Shown here piece by piece: positions 1 through 12,046 of a stretch of DNA of 64,000 nt (position 1 is the first letter of the stretch; every line of letters begins with the position of its first letter). Source of the DNA: Salvator merianae (Eukaryota; Chordata; Lepidosauria; Squamata; Teiidae); assembly GCA_003586115.2 (NCBI GenBank), contig QVOM02000034.1, forward strand, positions 128,127,936-128,191,935, in the 5' to 3' direction. The position numbers and the translations under genes were made by a program. The notes below the pieces were generated by a model. That model worked only from the letters and a program-made list of their open reading frames with translations. It was not told where the DNA came from and made no database searches.

Positions 1-2244
1 ACCTAGTGTGGGCTGGACTACCTAATGTGGGATATTGCAGCATGGGATAAGCTATGCTGTGTGAAAATGGAGTCAAAGTCTTTAATGGAATGTGTGGGCT
101 TTTAAAGAAAGCATTTTAAACATCTCCTTACTTCTTTGGAAGCTAGGCACACTAGCCATGGTAGTGGAATAGAATTGCATGTTCTGAAGCACTTTGCCTC
201 TGAATGACAAATGTGTCACGAACCAAGCTGAACTGTGAAACCTAAAGGCTCCTGAAACCTTTCCTGATCTGTGGAAAATTGTTCCTATTCCTCTGCCCAA
301 TGCCTTAGCCTGTATCAATTTTGGAAGTTGCTCACCTTTCATCAGCCACTGAGGTAGGGATGCTCAAGTGTCATTGTACCGAGGGTTAAAATGGAAAAGA
401 TGTGGAATTCAAAGACCTACTGCTTGATACTATATTCACGAGCCACCAGAGCGTTGTTCAGCCACTGTACTTGTGACTCACAGCAAGGGGAGAGTTAGGA
501 AATGTGTCCAGGATTTTTCACTTTCTGACTTGCATTTTTATGACTTGGGAATATCAGGCAAGGACGAAGATGGAGAGATCATCATGAACCCCTTCCCCTG
601 CACACTAAGAATAAAGAATGAAGGTCTGTAAAGACAACTTCACTGACAGGGGTATCAATGTGTAGGCCAACCCCAAATGTGTGCTATGTCACCACTGAAA
701 ATAGCATGTCAGGTTCTTAAACAGTGTTTAGAGTTGTTACTAATCAAACATGTTACTATAGCCAGAATTCCACAAATTCACTCATCAGGTTGTTATCCAT
801 CCTTCCCAAGGAAGACAACAATTATGTCATATCTCTACATCTGTGGCCAGACATCCCAGTGGAGCATCTCAGTCATCTTATCTCCATTTTCAGCAATAAA
901 AGATGGCTGCCAGAGAGTGCACTGCCTGGGAGTGAAGGTACGTACTAGCATTTGCAGGGCAAGTACCGACCAGGAAGCACCAGGTGATGCAGTAGAGAGA
1001 GTGCTTCCACAAAAGTGCCTCCCCCAAGACACCTTCCACCATGACTGTGTGGAGACATGGCCATAGCTAATCTGCCAAATCTGTGAAAGCACTCCTGACC
1101 ACAGTCACCATATGAGTATTAGGGGGCAACATCATGACCCAATATAATGTATGTCTGATCTTTCAGAAGATAAGCTCCGTATAGTATCAGTTTTCTTCCC
1201 ACCAGTAACATTCCTCTGCTTTGTTTGGAGTAAGCCTCATTTTTCTAGCTCACATCCATCCCACTGTAACCTCAAGACAATGATTATGTGCTTCCACTGC
1301 CTCCTTGGAATCGAAAGATAAAGATAAGTGAAACTAGGTGTTCTGTTAAGTACTTTAGTTATATTTTGATAGAAAGGCAGACTCTAAATATTGGGAGCCC
1401 AAAGGACATAATGATCTTTGGCACAGTCAATGCAATTCTTTGGTTAAGAAAGAAAGGAAAAATAATTTTTTTTTAGAAACTAGGCTACATAGTACGAGGA
1501 GTGCCACTGGGACTTGAATATAGCTTTAATATGACACAGCTGAGATCATATTTTAATAAGGCTGTTTTAGTCCCTCTAGGTTGTGGGGGACTAAATACTC
1601 TCAGCCATGTCCTACATTCAGAGCCCAACAGACATCTTATATACTAATCAAGAATTCTGGTTGGATCATACCTGGCACAATGTTATCATTGTGTGTAAAA
1701 TCTTCTCCCCAACTGACACGGGCACTAAAAGAATGTTTCTTGGCATTAAGGATTCTGGACAGTGAATTGGTAAGACAGCATGCACAACATACTGCTGTTT
1801 GACACAATCAAACAGTGCCAAAGGGACCCAGGACTCCCAGGTGCTTCACCAAGCAAGCCTGGGTCCTCTGTGGCACCTAGGTAAATTGTTCATTGGGTGA
1901 GTGCTGCAAAAATCATATAGGGAGCTCATCTGTTCACTCAGCGCTGCAGATGCTGCCATTAATTCCTGGCCTGTGGATGGGATGGTGTCATGCTTGCATG
2001 CAATGTCATGATGCACAATCAGTGTGCCTGCCCATCACAATACTATGTGCAAGTGCAAGCACAATGCTGCCCTGCCACAGACCAGGAAGTAATGGCTGCA
2101 CCTTTATTATTGAGTGAGCCGATGAGTTCCCTGTGTGATTTTTATAGCATTCACCTGCTTGTTAATTACCTCTAGGTTTCCTAGAGAGCCTGGAGTTGCT
2201 TGGTGAAGCAGCTATCAGTTCTGGTCCTCTTTGCTACTATTCTA
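1..2244. other. Intergenic, nothing recognised
   Basis: No exon, RNA gene or confidently recognisable repeat is seen. Open frames here are short, overlap on both strands and match nothing I know. The part around 1890-2120 is rich in CTGCA/CAAGTG words like the hAT-like elements further on, and may be an old fragment of one, but no ends could be found. Confidence 0.5.
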
Positions 2245-2345
2245 TCATTTATTTATTTATTATTTATTTTATTTATTTATTAATTGGATTTGTATGCCGC
2301 CCCTCTCTGAAGACTCGGGGCGGCTACAGATTGGAACAAGTCTAT
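2245..2345 (-). repeat. 3' tail of a LINE or SINE, antisense
   Basis: A T-rich run of ATTT units is followed by sequence whose reverse complement reads CCGCCCCGAGTC then GGGGCGGCATACAAAT and an AAATAA-repeat tail. That is the common 3' end shared by squamate SINEs and their partner LINEs. The element therefore lies on the minus strand with its tail toward lower coordinates. Only the last ~60 bases plus the tail are recognisable. Confidence 0.65.
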
Positions 2346-3320
2346 AACATACTACTTATGGAAAACGATGTAAACCAGTCATAACAAAGAACATTTAAGC
2401 ACAAGGTAGTGCTTGTACAGTATCAGTCAGAGTTCCGATAAGTCAGGGGTGGCAATGTACCAGAAGATTGGAGGAATGTCTACTCTGAATTCTAATCAAT
2501 GGTAGGTTTTTTATTAGTTGAGTACTCCCTTCTGTGAATTTGTGAAATCTGCATGATGGTGGGTGGGTGGAGAGCCTCAGGAGGTGTTTCAGAAGCAGGA
2601 TGTACAAATTGACCTGTGTCCTCAGTCTGCCCCAAAAATGGTCTATCTGTAGGCCGCAAAGTCTACTACTGGGGCAGTTGCAGAGCCAGAGTTCCTCCCT
2701 CCCCCTCCACATGGATGCACACAGTGTGGGGCAGAAATCACCAGACATGGTTTTTGTCTGGACTTGCTCCAAGTAGGACTGAAAACGGCCAGCTTCCAGC
2801 TGTATTTTCAGAGTGAGCCTAGGCAGAAATATTTCACTTGCAGCAGTGATCCAGTGCCCATGCTAGAGTGAATGGCATTTGCTCGATGCAATTTTTTGCT
2901 CTAGCAGTGGGTCCTGTGCTTATGGCTCCAGCAGTTGCCCCTTCAGCTGCCTATGTGAATACAGCCCCAAGGTGAATCGTCCCCTCTTTCCCTCCTATGG
3001 TAAGCTTCTATGAAATTTAATCTTTTTTTATCTTTAATCTTTTTTTATTGAAAACCTCTTAGAGATTTTACAATGAGAAGTTGTATGAGACTACTTTAAG
3101 TAAATGAATGAAAATAATGTTTATCTATAATATGAACAAGAACATCAATAATCAACACCATCATTTATTTTATTTTATTTTATTTCATATGATGCTTAAT
3201 GCACAATTTGTGAAGAAGGACTGTACAGGATATTGTGATCTTCATGCAAAATTCAGTAAACAGAATAAAGTTGTTGCAATGCTCTTTCTGAAACTTTTCA
3301 CCAGCAACAGTGCTGTCACA
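2346..3320. other. Intergenic, low information
   Basis: No gene is recognised. T-rich stretches near 3020-3050 contain the reverse complement of an ATTCAATAAAAA-like polyadenylation tail, a weak hint of an old antisense L1 end. The small ORFs on both strands at 2440-2820 overlap each other and look accidental. Confidence 0.4.
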
Positions 3321-3324
3321 AGCT

Positions 3325-3450
3325 ATAATTTATTTATTTGTATTTTTAACCTGCTCTATACCTGAAGGTCTTAGGGTTGGTTACGACAGTAAAAACAACT
3401 TTTAAAAGGCCCACCAAATAAAAATAACAGTATCTGAAAGGGAGAGGGGA
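3325..3450 (-). repeat. LINE/SINE 3' end, antisense (same family as 60915-61200)
   Basis: A T-rich tail (ATTTATTTATTTG) is followed by CTGCTCTATACCTGAAGG and a GGTTGGTTACGACA block. The same order of words occurs at 60915-61010 (CTTGCCCTATACATGAAGG, then GGCAGGTTACAACA). Two diverged copies in one window show this is a dispersed repeat, and the tail polarity puts it on the minus strand. It resembles L2/CR1-type 3' ends of reptiles, but the exact family is not certain. Confidence 0.6.
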
Positions 3451-4800
3451 GCCTATCATATGGACTGGCTGAATAGTAACGGAGGAGTAAGGCCAAAGGT
3501 TTCACAGCAGTCCTTCTGGCATATTAAGTTATTTGTTAGCTGTTGCTAAATCATGGAAATAAGGAAAATATTAAAAAACTTGAAGAACACCTAAAGGCAC
3601 TCTTCTCTTTGAAATATTGTTGAAGCAGAAAAAATAGTCTATCAGCTTAAAATCATGAAAGCTGTGTGCACAACTACATTATTTCAGTAAATATGACACT
3701 GATTAATTCCATATACCTCTGAATTAGGAGAAACATATCTACTGGCAAACAAGCTATAGAGATACAACTTTCTTAAAGGTGGTAAAGTTACGTTCCAGAT
3801 ATGTATGCAAATTTTCACTTTTTGTTGTTCTGTAGACCTAAGTATTATGTTTTTAGATTGCATAGGCTGTTTGTAAGATTGCCCCATTGTCACTCATAAT
3901 ACACTGCTGGATTTGTCTTAATTTTTTAAAATATATTTTTTAAAAATTAAAAAGTTATTTGTTAGCTGGAAATGCTCAAGTAATGATGATGATGAGGATG
4001 ATAGCAATAACAACAACATAAAATGTTTATTTATGATGCCCCTTTCACCGAAGAGTGGAACAAACATATACAATCAACAGACAAATGAAAGAAAATATAT
4101 ATATAAATTCAACACTAACTATATAAAATCAACACCACAGTTCCTCACCAAGTGCATAAAGCATGTAAGCAAAGCATTGCCAAAACAGGAACTGGCAGGG
4201 GAGGGGCTTTGTACAAAAATGAGACTCAACTACAACCACAGGCAACAGACATGCAGATGAAGGGAGAGTCTTGCTGGGATTTGTCCAAAGCCTTTGAAGT
4301 TAGCAACCACAGCAAATTATGTTTTGATGCCTAACACATCAAAGTACTGTTTGCCAGTGGTTTCCAGTCATCAAAGGCTTCAGATTAATCCCTGGTAAGC
4401 CCTTTACACCACATTTGCACAGTGGCCACTGCTGTCTCCACTCCAGCTGTTTCCAGAGACTCCTAAGTTCTGCTCATGACTGCACAATGATTTTCTAAAA
4501 CCTTGCACAATGGTATGAGAGCAGGACAGGCAACAGAGGACAGCAATTCTAAGCATCCACCAAGGGCCAAACTCTAGGGCCTTCTGCCCCTGCCTCTTCT
4601 TCTTTTAGACCAAATTATGGTGGCCAGATGTCCTGTTTTAAAGAGAGAGAGGTCAGAAAATAGTCTTCTATTGGCAGGTGCCCTTTATTTTGAGGAGATG
4701 TCCATTCCAAGTGTGGTACAATAACAGTGGGCATATAGGAGCCTGCTTGCACTTTGGGCTGGCAAGAGTCAAGAATGTGTACTAACCCAAGTGGCTGGCA
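3451..4800. other. Intergenic, AT-rich, no gene
   Basis: AT-rich sequence with a short GATGAT run (about 3983-4002). No exon, structured RNA or transposon ends are recognised. Confidence 0.4.
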
Positions 4801-4804
4801 GTGG

Positions 4805-5115
4805 GCTACAGCTGCTCCCAATTGTTCCTAGCTGTGGAATTAGTGTTCCACAGCCTTATCGGGAGCTGGTATCCTGCTTCTGGTAAGGTGCGTTCACACT
4901 TACCTGGTGGTGCAGCAACCAGGCTAGTGCAATCAACTGATTATGCCTGAGCAATTGGCTGATTGTGGCTGCCTACTGTGCAGCCCTGCTGGTTGCCACG
5001 ACAGTGGCCAGCTGCTTCCCAGTCACTGCCATGGGCAGGACTGGGCACAGCTACTGGCATTTGTACCATGAATGCCAGTAGCCTGCTTCAGGTAAGTGAC
5101 TAAGGCCCTGTAGTG
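4805..5115. mobile_element. hAT-like non-autonomous element, fragment
   Basis: The words GGGAGCTGGTATCCTGCTTC and AAGGTGCGTTCACACTTACC match the interior of the better preserved copies at 43956-44396 and 39150-39580 (for example TCCTGTTAAAGTGCG). No paired ends can be drawn, so this is a remnant. Classification rests on similarity to those copies. Confidence 0.45.
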
Positions 5116-7985
5116 CAGACAGTGTTTGTGCCGCAAGGTCAAAACATTTCCTGGCTTTGGAGCTAGGCCGAGATCACTCTTTGTATCATTCTTCCCCATT
5201 CTTGGCTTGATCAGCCAAGAATGTCCACATGCATGCAGAAACTGCCCCAAAGACTAGAGATATAGCCCTGAGCATATCGGTCATGTCATTTACTTGATTT
5301 GTCAGTGCTGTTTATTCCTAAGCCTCCTTCTGGTCATGAGAAAAGGGACTGCTGTTGCCACTTCAGAAAAAAAAAGGCTGTTTCAGCACTAGCCATTATA
5401 CTTGCTCATGGGACATACTAAGCCACTGCTAACTGCACTCGCCAATAAATCTGTTAAAAGTAGTTCACAAATGGACTGCTGGCAGTATACTGGATCCCAA
5501 TGGGCATATGGACAGAGTACCTCATGCTCTGGTATACCAGGCCAGCCCCTTTTTTGGATAGGCATCCAGAATCAGTGCCAAAAGTGTTCTACTTCTGTGC
5601 GCACAGCCAAAAAAGGCCCACCCCAAAATTTGAAGCCCTCCAGGCCAGGGCCAAGACATGCTGTCTGCAATGTGGATAGCTCTTACTATGGGCTGGTGGT
5701 AGCCTGGACCAGCCTGGAATGAGCCAGCCTGAACCACAAGGAAATGGCCTAAGAAATGGCAAAGGGTGTTTTCCAGTCTTGCTTATGCGGACACAAGTGC
5801 TGCCTCCACTTAGCAAGAGGTTTTGTGGGATCTAAAGAAGATGCTGTGTTCACCTATTGCCACCCACTGGAAGATGTAACCAATAATCTTGGACTTACCT
5901 TCCCTTACCTGGATGAGAGTTGCTGAAATGAAGTTGAATCATATAAGGAGAAACCCAGCCAGGTGCCCGTCCTTGTTCTTTCATTATTTTTCTGTGCACT
6001 TGGCTGACTTCTGGTTATAAGATTTGGCTTTATTTTGGAAACTCCCAGCAGACATCCAGGTAAGGGGGGTGATTATGGGAAAGCCCACATTATTGCTGGA
6101 TTTCCCATAATAGAAATTTCATGAGATATTGACTAATTATCCCAGGACTGTATTAGGAATGCCACAATTGCATCTGGAATTCCCAATATAGTCCCAGGAG
6201 AACTGAGGATATTAGCCTTTGTCTGGAGGCACCCAAGATTACCCTGGGATATACTGTATTTATACTGTATAAGCTTTTGTAGACTATAGGTCACTTCATC
6301 AGGTGCTTAAAGTGTTCTCTTAAGTTGCAGATACTCCACCATCACCAATCATGTAAACACTTCATACATACAATGAATTGAGCTGTGATCACAAAATTTT
6401 ACGCTATGGCACTATCCACATGACCACTTGTGTTACCATCTGTGCCAGTGAAGGGATGGGTAGATAAATGCTCACAACTCTATTTGGACCTCATGCCTCC
6501 TTGTTGCATGGTGGGACAAATATGATGTCTCCCATGTTACTCTCATCTGCAGAATCATCTCTTTACCTCCATGTGGATTCATATGTGTGTGCGTATGTGC
6601 ACAGGAAGACAACATGAGGTCTGAATATTCCACTGGACCAGAAAATGGCCAACCTCTGGCTTTATTTCTGGTCCACTGCAGCAGGCTCACCCAGAAACCT
6701 TACTACTGTGAGCAGATGTTCTGCAGCAACAGCAATTTTGGCTCCATTGCAAGGTCTCAGACATACATCCAAGATTTTCTTAGTGCTATGGTAGATCTCT
6801 CATCTCCCATCCTGGATCTGGCTCCTAATCAGCATCATATGGATGATGCCTATAATAAATGAGTTAATTTTCATGGTGCCCCATGGTTCTGTTGATTTTG
6901 CTGCAGCAGCCAAACATGTCTGTTCCTCTGGAAATGGTCCCAGTGGAAGTTATTGAAATATATGTGCCTTGTCTTCTGGCTGTAGCCCTGCAGGTGGCTC
7001 TAGTACCTCAGGGCAGCTCTGATTTCCTACTGTCCTGTTCCAAATAGCAGCAGCTCAACTATGCATGGCTTTCTTGACTCATGGTTCTTGGCAGGGGCAG
7101 AAGTAAAAAACAGAAGTTACTGGCTGACAAAATTGCAGTGACAGATCCATCACAAGGATGAGAAGACTTCAGGCTTGGGGGATGTACTTTGCTTATTTTG
7201 CTAGAAACTTGAGAGTCATGAACTGGCACTTGGTGCAAAAGTTAAAAGACTTAGATTGTAAGAGTACAGAGCACAGTAATTTATTTTGAGTACCACAGCT
7301 GAATGCAACTCACAGTTTCTTCAACATAAAAAAATTGCTGTGCTACAACAAAGGGTTCATCCAAAGAAGCTGACTGTTGGAAGCTTGAGTTCAGACAAAA
7401 GCAAATACTCTACTGCATGTCATATTTGCTAGGTATATATCCACCAATTTATGCAGCTTTAAAGAGAGATTGGACAATTAGACAACATCTGGGGCTTGAC
7501 CTGCAGAAGCCCAATACAAAAGTCCTCGCTGGTCTATTTCAAGTCTCCTAGGCAATTTTGGCATTGTGCATCTTTATGCACAATAGGGAGCCTGGGTCAG
7601 GTTGGGACACTATGGAACATGCTGACAGCCATTCACAGGATGGGTCTCGTGTCTTGTCCTGCTTTTGGAGTAGCAAATGAAAGATCCCTTGCCCTGAAGT
7701 TGCAGGCCAGGGAAGAATTCCATAATGTGCCTAAAAACAATCTCAGAAGTGGGTCATTTCTGAAGCCCAGAAACATGGTGCTGGGCTTCAGATGTCTGCA
7801 TAGTCTGCATGGCAGTGACTGGAGTGGGACACAGGCCAGGAATGCTTGAGAGATCATTTTAAAGTGATCTGCTATTGGTGCCTTTCCAAGTGTGGTTTTT
7901 GTGCCCAACAGCAGGCTGGCCGCAGTGTCTGAGTGGTGATTATGCACATACTGAGTTAAGTGGGAAACTAGTCAGTAGCATTCAA
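5116..7985. other. Intergenic with possible old MITE pieces
   Basis: No gene is recognised. The stretch 6050-6255 contains repeated inverted words (CCCATAAT/ATTATGGG, AATCCC/GGGATT) like the hairpin-rich elements at 10.7-11.0 and 62.4 kb. The part 5520-5815 and the part 7500-7850 share CCAGGCCAGGG and GAAGCCCAGAA words with repeats at 26.4 and 49.7 kb. These are hints of decayed DNA transposons, not firm calls. Confidence 0.35.
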
Positions 7986-8049
7986 GCAGAAAGGTGCAAG
8001 AGGCAGTCTGTGATTGCACATGGTCCTACAGAACAGAACTTTCACCAGA

Positions 8050-8536
8050 GGAATGTATACAAGTGCCGGTACGCAAATGCCAGAAGCCTCCGAGCCAAAA
8101 TAGGGGGGCTGGAATGCTTAGTGAGGGATAATAAAATCTATATTATTGGCATAACGGAAACTTGGTGGACTGATGAAAACCAGTGGGATACCATGATCCC
8201 AGGTTACAAACTCTACAGGAAAGACAGGAAAGGGCAAACTGGAGGTGGTGTATCCTTGTACATTAAAGAAGGGATAGGATCTCATGAACTGGAATGTCCA
8301 GTACTACAGAAGCATTGTACGGAATGTCTGCAGAAGCATTTTGGGTAACAATCCAAGGTCAAAAAGCAAGTCTAATATTAGGGACATGCAATAGCCGTCC
8401 CAACCAAACTCCTGAAAGAGACGAGCATTTGGAAAATGAGGTCAAGGAGGCATCAAAAAAGGAAAGGGTAGTTATAATGGGGGACCTCAACTACCCTCAC
8501 ATAGGCTGGGTAAACTCTTGTTCAACTCATTCCTAG
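8050..8536 (+). pseudogene. CR1 ORF2 endonuclease fragment
   Basis: The frame covering 8050-8348 encodes the N-terminal part of the apurinic-type endonuclease that CR1 elements use to nick target DNA. Visible hallmarks are NARSLRAKIGGLE near the start, IIGITETWWTDEN, and YRKDRKGQTGGGVSLYIKEG. A frameshift near 8300-8345 moves the reading to another frame, which continues with LILGTCNSRPNQTPERDEH and VVIMGDLNYPHIGW, the later GDLN catalytic block of the same domain. The open ATG assigned upstream at 7875 is chance sequence outside the element. With the frameshift the protein cannot be made intact. Confidence 0.85.
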
Positions 8537-9124
8537 ACATGCTAAATGGTTGTTCCCTAGAGCAGTGCTGTGCAACCAACCAGGGGAAAGGGAATCATAG
8601 ACTTGATCCTAGTACAGGATCTAGTACAAGATGTCACTCTAAGTAACCAACAGGAAACAGTGATCACTATGCAATAACCTTCAACTTAAATACAGACAAT
8701 AAGTTTTTGACACATTCTAATATTGAGAGCTTAACCTTTCATAAGGGAAACTTTCCCAGAATGAGGAAACTAATAAAAAGGAAATTGAAAGAGAAAGTTA
8801 GAGGACATGGAGATTGCACAAAGGCTAAATGAATTCTTTGCCTTTGTTTTCACTGAGGAAGATAGAGGGCATATGTCTGCTGCTGAGTCAATCTTTTCAG
8901 GGAGGGAGTCAGAAGAATTAAACTGGATATAGGTAACTAGGCAGGAGGCCCTTGCATGTCTTAATAAACTAAATGCTAACAAATCACCAAGACTAGATGG
9001 CATTCATCTGACAGTTCTTAAAGAACTTAAACATGAAATTGCTGAGCTCCTAGCCAAAATATATTACATTCAGGCTCTGTGCCTGGAGGGTATCACATGT
9101 AACACTGAGCTTCAGATAAGGATC

Positions 9125-10383
9125 CAGGGGTGATTCAGTAAATCACAGACCAATCAGCTTAACATCAGTTCCAGGTAAAGTGATGGAAATCATAATTAAG
9201 GATAAAATTACTACGCACATAGAGGAGCAAGCATTGCAGAAAGAAAATCAGCATGGCTTATGCAAAGGTAAATCATGCTTTACAAACTTGTTAAAATTCT
9301 TTGAGAATGGTAATAAACATATGGACATTGACATTGTCTGTCTGGATTTTCAGAAGGCTTTTGACAAAGTCCCTCATCAAAGGCTCCTGAATAAACTCAT
9401 CAGTCATGGAATAAGAGGGTCCTGTCCTGGTTTGTTAACTGGCTAAAGGACAGGAAACAGAGAGTAGGAATAAATGGCTGGTTCTCAGAGTGGATAGAAG
9501 TGAGAAGTGGGGTGCCATATTAGGTTCAGTATTAGGACTTGTGGTTTTTAATTTCTTTAAAAATGATCTAGAAATAGGGGTAAGTAGTGAGTTAGCCAAG
9601 TTTGCTGATGACACAAAATTGTTCAGGGTAGTAAAAACTGAAAGTGATTGTGAAGAGCTCCAGAGGGATCTCTTGACATTGGGTGACTGGGCAACAAAGT
9701 GGCAAATGAACATCAATCTTAGCAAGTGCAAAGTGATGCACATTGGGGCAAAGAACCCCAATTACACCTATAACCTGATGGGGGCCAAGCTTTCTGTGAC
9801 ATACTAGGAAAGGGATATTGGGATTCTGGTTGACAGCTCAATGAAGGTGTCAACCCAGCGTGCAGTGGCAGTGAAAAAGGCAAATTCAATGTTAGGGGTA
9901 ATTAGGAAGGGAATATAAAACAAGTCGGCAAGTGTTATTGTGCGTCTTTACAAATCTATGGTGAGACCACACTTGGAATATTGTGTACAATTCTGGTCAC
10001 CTCACCTCAGAAAGGATATAGTGGAACTGGAGAAGGTGCAGAAAAGGGCAACCAGAATGATCAAGGGGCTGGAACACCTTCCTTACGAAATCAGGCTGCA
10101 ATGTCTTGGCCTCTTCAGCCTTGAAAGTCAGAATTTAAGAGGAGACCTAATTGAAGTATATAAAATCATTGACGGTATGGAAAAGATGGGTAGAGAAAAA
10201 TTATTTTCTCTGTTATTCAACACTAGGACCTGGGGATACTCTATGAAGCTGACTGGCTGGAGAGTTAGGACTGACAAGGCGAAGTATCTTTTTACCCAGA
10301 GGATCATTGGTCTATGGAATTTACTACCAGAAGAGGTTGCGATCGTAATCAGGCTAGCCTGGATAGCTTTAAGAACGGTTTAG
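9125..10383 (+). pseudogene. CR1 ORF2 reverse transcriptase fragments
   Basis: At least three separate frames carry parts of the CR1 reverse transcriptase, which copies the element RNA at the nicked site. At 9180-9446 I see ENQHGLCKGKSCFTNLL and LDFQKAFDKVPHQRL. At 9490-9807 there is FADDTKLF (the catalytic YXDD-type box as FADD, at 9601-9612) followed by WQMNINLSKCKVMHIG. At 9940-10383 there are MVRPHLEYCVQFWSPH and RATRMIKG. The catalytic aspartates are kept, but stops and frameshifts separate the blocks. Codon-level similarity to the 44.4-45.4 kb copy is clear. Confidence 0.9.
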
Positions 10384-10703
10384 AGAAATTAATGGAGGTA
10401 TGCCTAGGTACCATCTCCAGGTTGTATATTCCAGATATAGTGGAATAAGTAAGTGATGTCTGGATTCAGCCTCAGGTGGTCATGTACCTTTTAGTGCTCA
10501 TATGATGATAGTGATAACGAACTGGTATGCTGTTTACTGTTGTCTAAAAAATTATGGGGGGGGGTTTCTCTGGAATGACCTTGGTGCAGAAAGATATTAG
10601 TTTAAAGTGAGTTGTATTGATATAAGCTGTCTTTAAAGGGCAAGAGGCAGCATGGGATACAAAAAGGATTTGCATAGATTTGCGTAGCTGCACATTTGGC
10701 AAG

Positions 10704-11052
10704 GTACATACAAAGTTGCCATGCTGGGAACTTCTGGGAGCCAATAAATCACCTGTCCCCTTTCTTTTGCTGTTTTTGTGCTCTCAGGCAGCTCCTGGAA
10801 ATTCCCAGCAAGGCAACTTTGTATGCACCCTGTCAGACATGCAGGTAAACAGTGTTATCACGAGAAACCTGATTTTCTGTTTGGTTTTTGTCGTGATAGC
10901 TTTGCAACATGTTTTTGGAGCATGCAAATGGTATTGCACTGGGAATGCCATGGGCACATCTGGCAATCCCAGTGCAATGCTGAGTTGATAATGGAGGCAG
11001 CCATAGTGCCTTTCTGCAGTGTCCATCTTGGAAGCAAACATTCCAAGATGGA
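10704..11052. repeat. Run of short inverted repeats (fold-back element)
   Basis: At least three hairpins lie one after another. 10704-10741 pairs with 10791-10828 (core CAAAGTTGCC / GGCAACTTTG). 10931-10950 pairs with 10961-10980 at 18 of 20 positions. 11022-11033 pairs with 11041-11052 perfectly (TCCATCTTGGAA / TTCCAAGATGGA). A weaker one lies at 10857-10904 (TATCACGA / TCGTGATA). This looks like a mosaic of miniature DNA transposons, and no coding function is apparent. Confidence 0.6.
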
Positions 11053-11079
11053 ATAGATCTTGCAGTGCAATAGCCATTT

Positions 11080-11434
11080 GCACTGTAAGGGCTGGAACAT
11101 CCCAGCAACAGGCTACCAGCACTCACAATGTGAATGCTGACCACCTGTGCCATGACACTGGCTGGAGAAACATCTGGCCACTGCCATGGCAACTGGGACG
11201 TGTTCTGACTGTGCAGCACAGCATTTGCACACAGAAGAAGGTGTGAACACTGTGTACTGGGAGTAGTACAGCTGTTCCCAGTACAGCTGTGCAGCACAAT
11301 TTTGTGCTTGACAGCTAGTAGCAATTGGGGGCGGCCATAACCCACTCCTAATCTTGAGGGCCTCCTCAAAATGCAGACACACTTCACTAGCAAGCGTGTG
11401 TACACTTACTAGCGAAAAGTGTGAACAGGCCCAT
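11080..11434. mobile_element. hAT-like non-autonomous element
   Basis: It ends with AAAAGTGTGAACAGGCCCAT, the reverse of the GGGCCTnTTCnCACTT end seen at 40748 and 47522. The interior shares CCACTGCCATGGCAACTGGG with 12190-12225, as well as an ACTTCACTAG block, so it is a sister of that copy. No matching left end was found; the left limit is set by the end of shared sequence. Assignment to hAT rests on the style of the ends. Confidence 0.55.
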
Positions 11435-12044
11435 AGATAAAGCTTTTTCAGCTAAGCTGAGTGTGCTGAAGGCAGAACTTGTCTGATTATATAGGTAAAC
11501 CATGTGGCAACTACAGTACTAAGTTAAAAGGGATGCCCAGCTAAGCAGAGGCAATCTCCACCTTCTATTTAATTTCCATGCAAATCATGAAACTTTGCTT
11601 TCTACTTTCTGTTACCTGAAACACGCTGCCTGGATATCCCAGGCATAACTGGAACCTGTGAAAAATCCTCAACCTGGAAGTCCCTCTAAAGTTTGTAAAG
11701 ATTTATTTTGATTTAAATATCTTTTTAATCACATAGCTTGGACTTCAGTGTCACTGGCGTACCCACAATTCCTTAATTTGCAAAACAAAAAGAGCTCCAC
11801 TTTACTTGTGGCAGTGATGTAGTACAATGTTCGCTTAGTCGAGCAGAGGTCTGGGCCTTGCTTTTAGAAAAGAAATTGGAAAAGTAATTAGTTGACCTTT
11901 ATGGCATTAAACTGTGAAATTCAGTTTTCCTGCCTGGTTGTTATCAGTCAAGAACTTAGATTTATTTATTAATTTATTGCTCTCCTTGCCCTGAGTTTCA
12001 ATTCATTTTGCTATTTATACCAAAGCAAACTTTGGTGGCAACTA
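11435..12044. other. Intergenic, nothing recognised
   Basis: Unique-looking AT-rich sequence. A short ATTTATTTATTAATTTATTG run near 11960-11980 may be a LINE tail remnant. No gene is seen. Confidence 0.4.
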
Positions 12045-12046
12045 AG

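Larger units (their letters stand above)
7990..10420 (+). mobile_element. CR1 LINE, decayed copy 1
   Basis: A non-LTR retrotransposon of the CR1 clade read in the + direction. Recognisable parts in order are: an endonuclease start (NARSLRAKIGGLE, then GITETWW), a linker, reverse transcriptase blocks, and the conserved C-terminal region with YKSMVRPHLEYCVQFW and KVQKRATRMIKGL. The frame breaks repeatedly, a piece of the linker near 8780-8830 is missing compared with the copy at 43.3 kb, and the 3' end stops about 10.4 kb without the usual CR1 tail. The element is dead. Limits are approximate. Confidence 0.9.

Noticed and set aside
10833..11405. 190-residue minus-strand ORF as a gene
   Set aside because: It overlaps the hairpin series and a hAT-like element and alternates with equally open frames on the other strand. 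No domain is recognisable.
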